Source of the DNA: Acidobacteriota bacterium
GTDB taxonomy: Bacteria; Acidobacteriota; Terriglobia; Acidiferrales; UBA7541
NCBI GenBank assembly: GCA_018268785.1
Contig: JAFDVY010000020.1
Location: 1-42,981, forward strand
Reading direction: 5' to 3'
DNA length: 42,981 bases
Shown: piece by piece, positions 41,919 through 42,981 of the stretch
Numbering within the stretch: position 1 is the first letter of the stretch
Layout of the letters: each line of letters opens with the position of its first letter
The notes under the pieces: generated by a model
What the model was told of the DNA's origin: nothing
The model's database searches: none
Seen by the model: only the letters and a program-made list of their open reading frames with translations
Made by a program: the position numbers and the translations under genes

Positions 41919-41958
41919 AGAAAGGCCATTTGCGTAGCTCAAATTCCTCGCGGAGCCA

Positions 41959-42741
41959 CTACTTGCCTTTGAACTGCGCGGGCCTCTTCTCTAAAAACGC
42001 CTTCGTCCCTTCCCGCATATCTTCCGTCGCGCACGCCACGCCAAACAGTGTCGCCTCCAGAAACAATCCCTCTTCCAGAGGCATCTCCACGCCGCGCTCA
42101 ATCGCTTCCATCGTGAACTTCACCGCCAGTGGTCCATTAGCAATAATCTTCTTCGCCATCGCTTCCGCTGCCGGCAACAATTCCGCCGGCTCATAGATAT
42201 GATTCACGAGCCCAATCCGCAGCGCTTCTTCCGCCCCAATCATCTCACCGGTCAGGCACAACTCATGCGCCGCGCCTTTTCCGCAAAGCCGCGCAAGCCG
42301 CTGCGATCCGCCGTACCCCGGTAAAATCCCCAGCTTCACTTCCGGCTGTCCCAGCCGCGCCGTCTTGCTCGCAATTCGAATCGAGCAAGTCAGCGCCAGT
42401 TCGCATCCGCCGCCCAGCGCAAATCCGTTGATCGCGCAAATCGATGGCTTTCCCATCGTCTCCAGCAAATGAAACACGCCCTGCCCGAAAAGCGAAAACT
42501 CTTTTCCATTCACCGGAGTCTGTTGCGAAAGTTCGCCAATATCCGCGCCCGCCACAAACGCCTTCTCGCCAGCGCCGGTCAAAATCAGCACTCGCACGCC
42601 GTCATCATTTTTCGCATCCGTCAGCGCATCGCGCAACTCCTCCACCGTCTTCCGGTTCAGCGCGTTCAGCACCTTCGGCCGGTTGAAGGTAATCCACGCA
42701 ATTCCATCCTTCTTCTCGTAAATCAGGTTTTCAAAAGCCAT
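41959..42741 (-). CDS. Enoyl-CoA hydratase/isomerase family protein (crotonase)
   Basis: A 260-residue crotonase that adds water to a 2-enoyl-CoA. The oxyanion-hole segments are KAFVAGADIGEL and GFALGGGCELALTCSIRIAS, and the catalytic Glu region is QPEVKLGILPGYGGSQRL, with both Glu positions filled in the hydratase manner (Glu in GCELAL and in PEVKLG). The C-terminal ATEDMREGTKAFLEKRPAQFKGK is the usual end. GGGGAAC lies upstream of the ATG at 42741. A 3-hydroxyacyl-CoA dehydrogenase precedes it on the same strand, so the pair handles consecutive beta-oxidation or butyryl-CoA steps. Confidence 0.95.
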   Translation of the reverse strand: MAFENLIYEKKDGIAWITFNRPKVLNALNRKTVEELRDALTDAKNDDGVRVLILTGAGEKAFVAGADIGELSQQTPVNGKEFSLFGQGVFHLLETMGKPSICAINGFALGGGCELALTCSIRIASKTARLGQPEVKLGILPGYGGSQRLARLCGKGAAHELCLTGEMIGAEEALRIGLVNHIYEPAELLPAAEAMAKKIIANGPLAVKFTMEAIERGVEMPLEEGLFLEATLFGVACATEDMREGTKAFLEKRPAQFKGK

Positions 42742-42797
42742 TGTTAGTTCCCCAAACTCGCTTTGCCCAATTTCCCAATCCCAAACCCAAGACGCCC

Positions 42798-42821
42798 GTA
42801 GGGGCACGATATATCGTGCCC
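42798..42821. repeat. GTAG-headed perfect palindrome
   Basis: GTAG is followed by the perfect 20-base palindrome GGGCACGATATATCGTGCCC (42802-42821). It lies in the gap between the hydroxyacyl-CoA dehydrogenase and crotonase genes. Confidence 0.7.
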
Positions 42822-42841
42822 TCGCTGCGTCCTGGCAAAAA

Positions 42842-42981
42842 TCAAAACTTCATCGCCACCGGTTTCGCTGGGTCACTGTAGTCATAAAACCCACGTCCCG
42901 CCTTCCGTCCATTCCACCCCGCCAGCACCATTCTCTTCAACAACGGCGGCGCCGCGAATCTCCGCTCCTTGAATTCGTCAA
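42842..42981 (-). CDS. 3-hydroxyacyl-CoA dehydrogenase, C-terminal end only
   Basis: A frame entering from the right edge gives the last 45 residues: DEFKERRFAAPPLLKRMV, then AGWNGRKAGRGFYDYSDP and a short tail ending at a TGA (42842-42844). The LLKRMV-AG-x-x-GRK-GRGFYDY pattern is diagnostic of 3-hydroxybutyryl-CoA dehydrogenases (Hbd/PaaH), which oxidise 3-hydroxyacyl-CoA with NAD. The start lies outside the window. It is upstream of, and probably cotranscribed with, the crotonase gene, giving two consecutive steps of one pathway. Confidence 0.9.
   Translation of the reverse strand, partial: DEFKERRFAAPPLLKRMVLAGWNGRKAGRGFYDYSDPAKPVAMKF

Noticed and set aside
41871..41942. A 24-residue extension of ribH reading into the CTCTGTG repeat
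   Set aside because: His/Arg/Gly-rich peptide encoded by an intergenic repeat; ribH orthologs begin near the chosen Met.

Overview
The window reads as chromosomal DNA of a soil or sediment Acidobacteriota bacterium. This rests on a GC-rich sequence, a VWA protein of the acidobacterial VWFA-related type, long secreted proteins built of bacterial Ig-like repeats, a Tat-exported amidase, and many short intergenic palindromes. No prophage, insertion sequence, CRISPR array or plasmid function is visible. Gene density is high and both strands are used in blocks. The assignment is by gene character only, since no database search could be run.

Layout. Positions 1-5250 hold the end of a methyltransferase, an MBL-fold/double-rhodanese sulfur enzyme with a 1-Cys peroxiredoxin (minus strand), then an SDR and a FixC/geranylgeranyl-reductase-like flavoprotein (plus strand). 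A Rieske oxygenase, a Tat amidase, and a moaD-moaE-VWA unit follow, then a TIGR01777-type epimerase. At 11.5-17.9 kb an ECF sigma/anti-sigma pair with a secreted hypothetical protein diverges from a secreted-protein operon: Ig-repeat protein, small exported protein and matrixin-type metalloprotease. A minus-strand minor-pilin operon (FimT/GspH-like, PilV, PilW, very long PilX) runs from 23.2 to 17.9 kb and ends in a clear terminator.

Positions 23.6-30.1 kb hold a tRNA-Glu, a probable unannotated 45-residue Cys-rich protein, and a full ISC iron-sulfur operon in the order iscR-iscS-(unknown 103-aa gene)-iscU-iscA-hscB-hscA-fdx-iscX. A strong match to the type 1 IscR operator lies upstream of iscR, and a terminator-like hairpin separates iscA from hscB. 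The operon can supply sulfur (IscS), build clusters (IscU, Fdx), transfer them (HscA/HscB, IscA) and sense supply (IscR).

From 30.3 kb come a secreted metallophosphoesterase, a GH20 hexosaminidase, coaD and an aminotransferase. A plus-strand set follows (mannose-6-phosphate isomerase, mannose-1-phosphate guanylyltransferase, phosphohexomutase) that together can turn fructose-6-phosphate into GDP-mannose, and then a PhzF-type isomerase. The last part is minus strand: an exported protein made almost entirely of 24 gapless Asp-rich heptads, ribH-nusB, a crotonase, and the end of a 3-hydroxyacyl-CoA dehydrogenase.

The most unusual items are the heptad protein, the unknown gene inside the isc operon with its regulatory elements, the Cys-rich microgene, and a dispersed GTAG-headed palindrome family, two copies of which supply the stop codons of hscA and manC.
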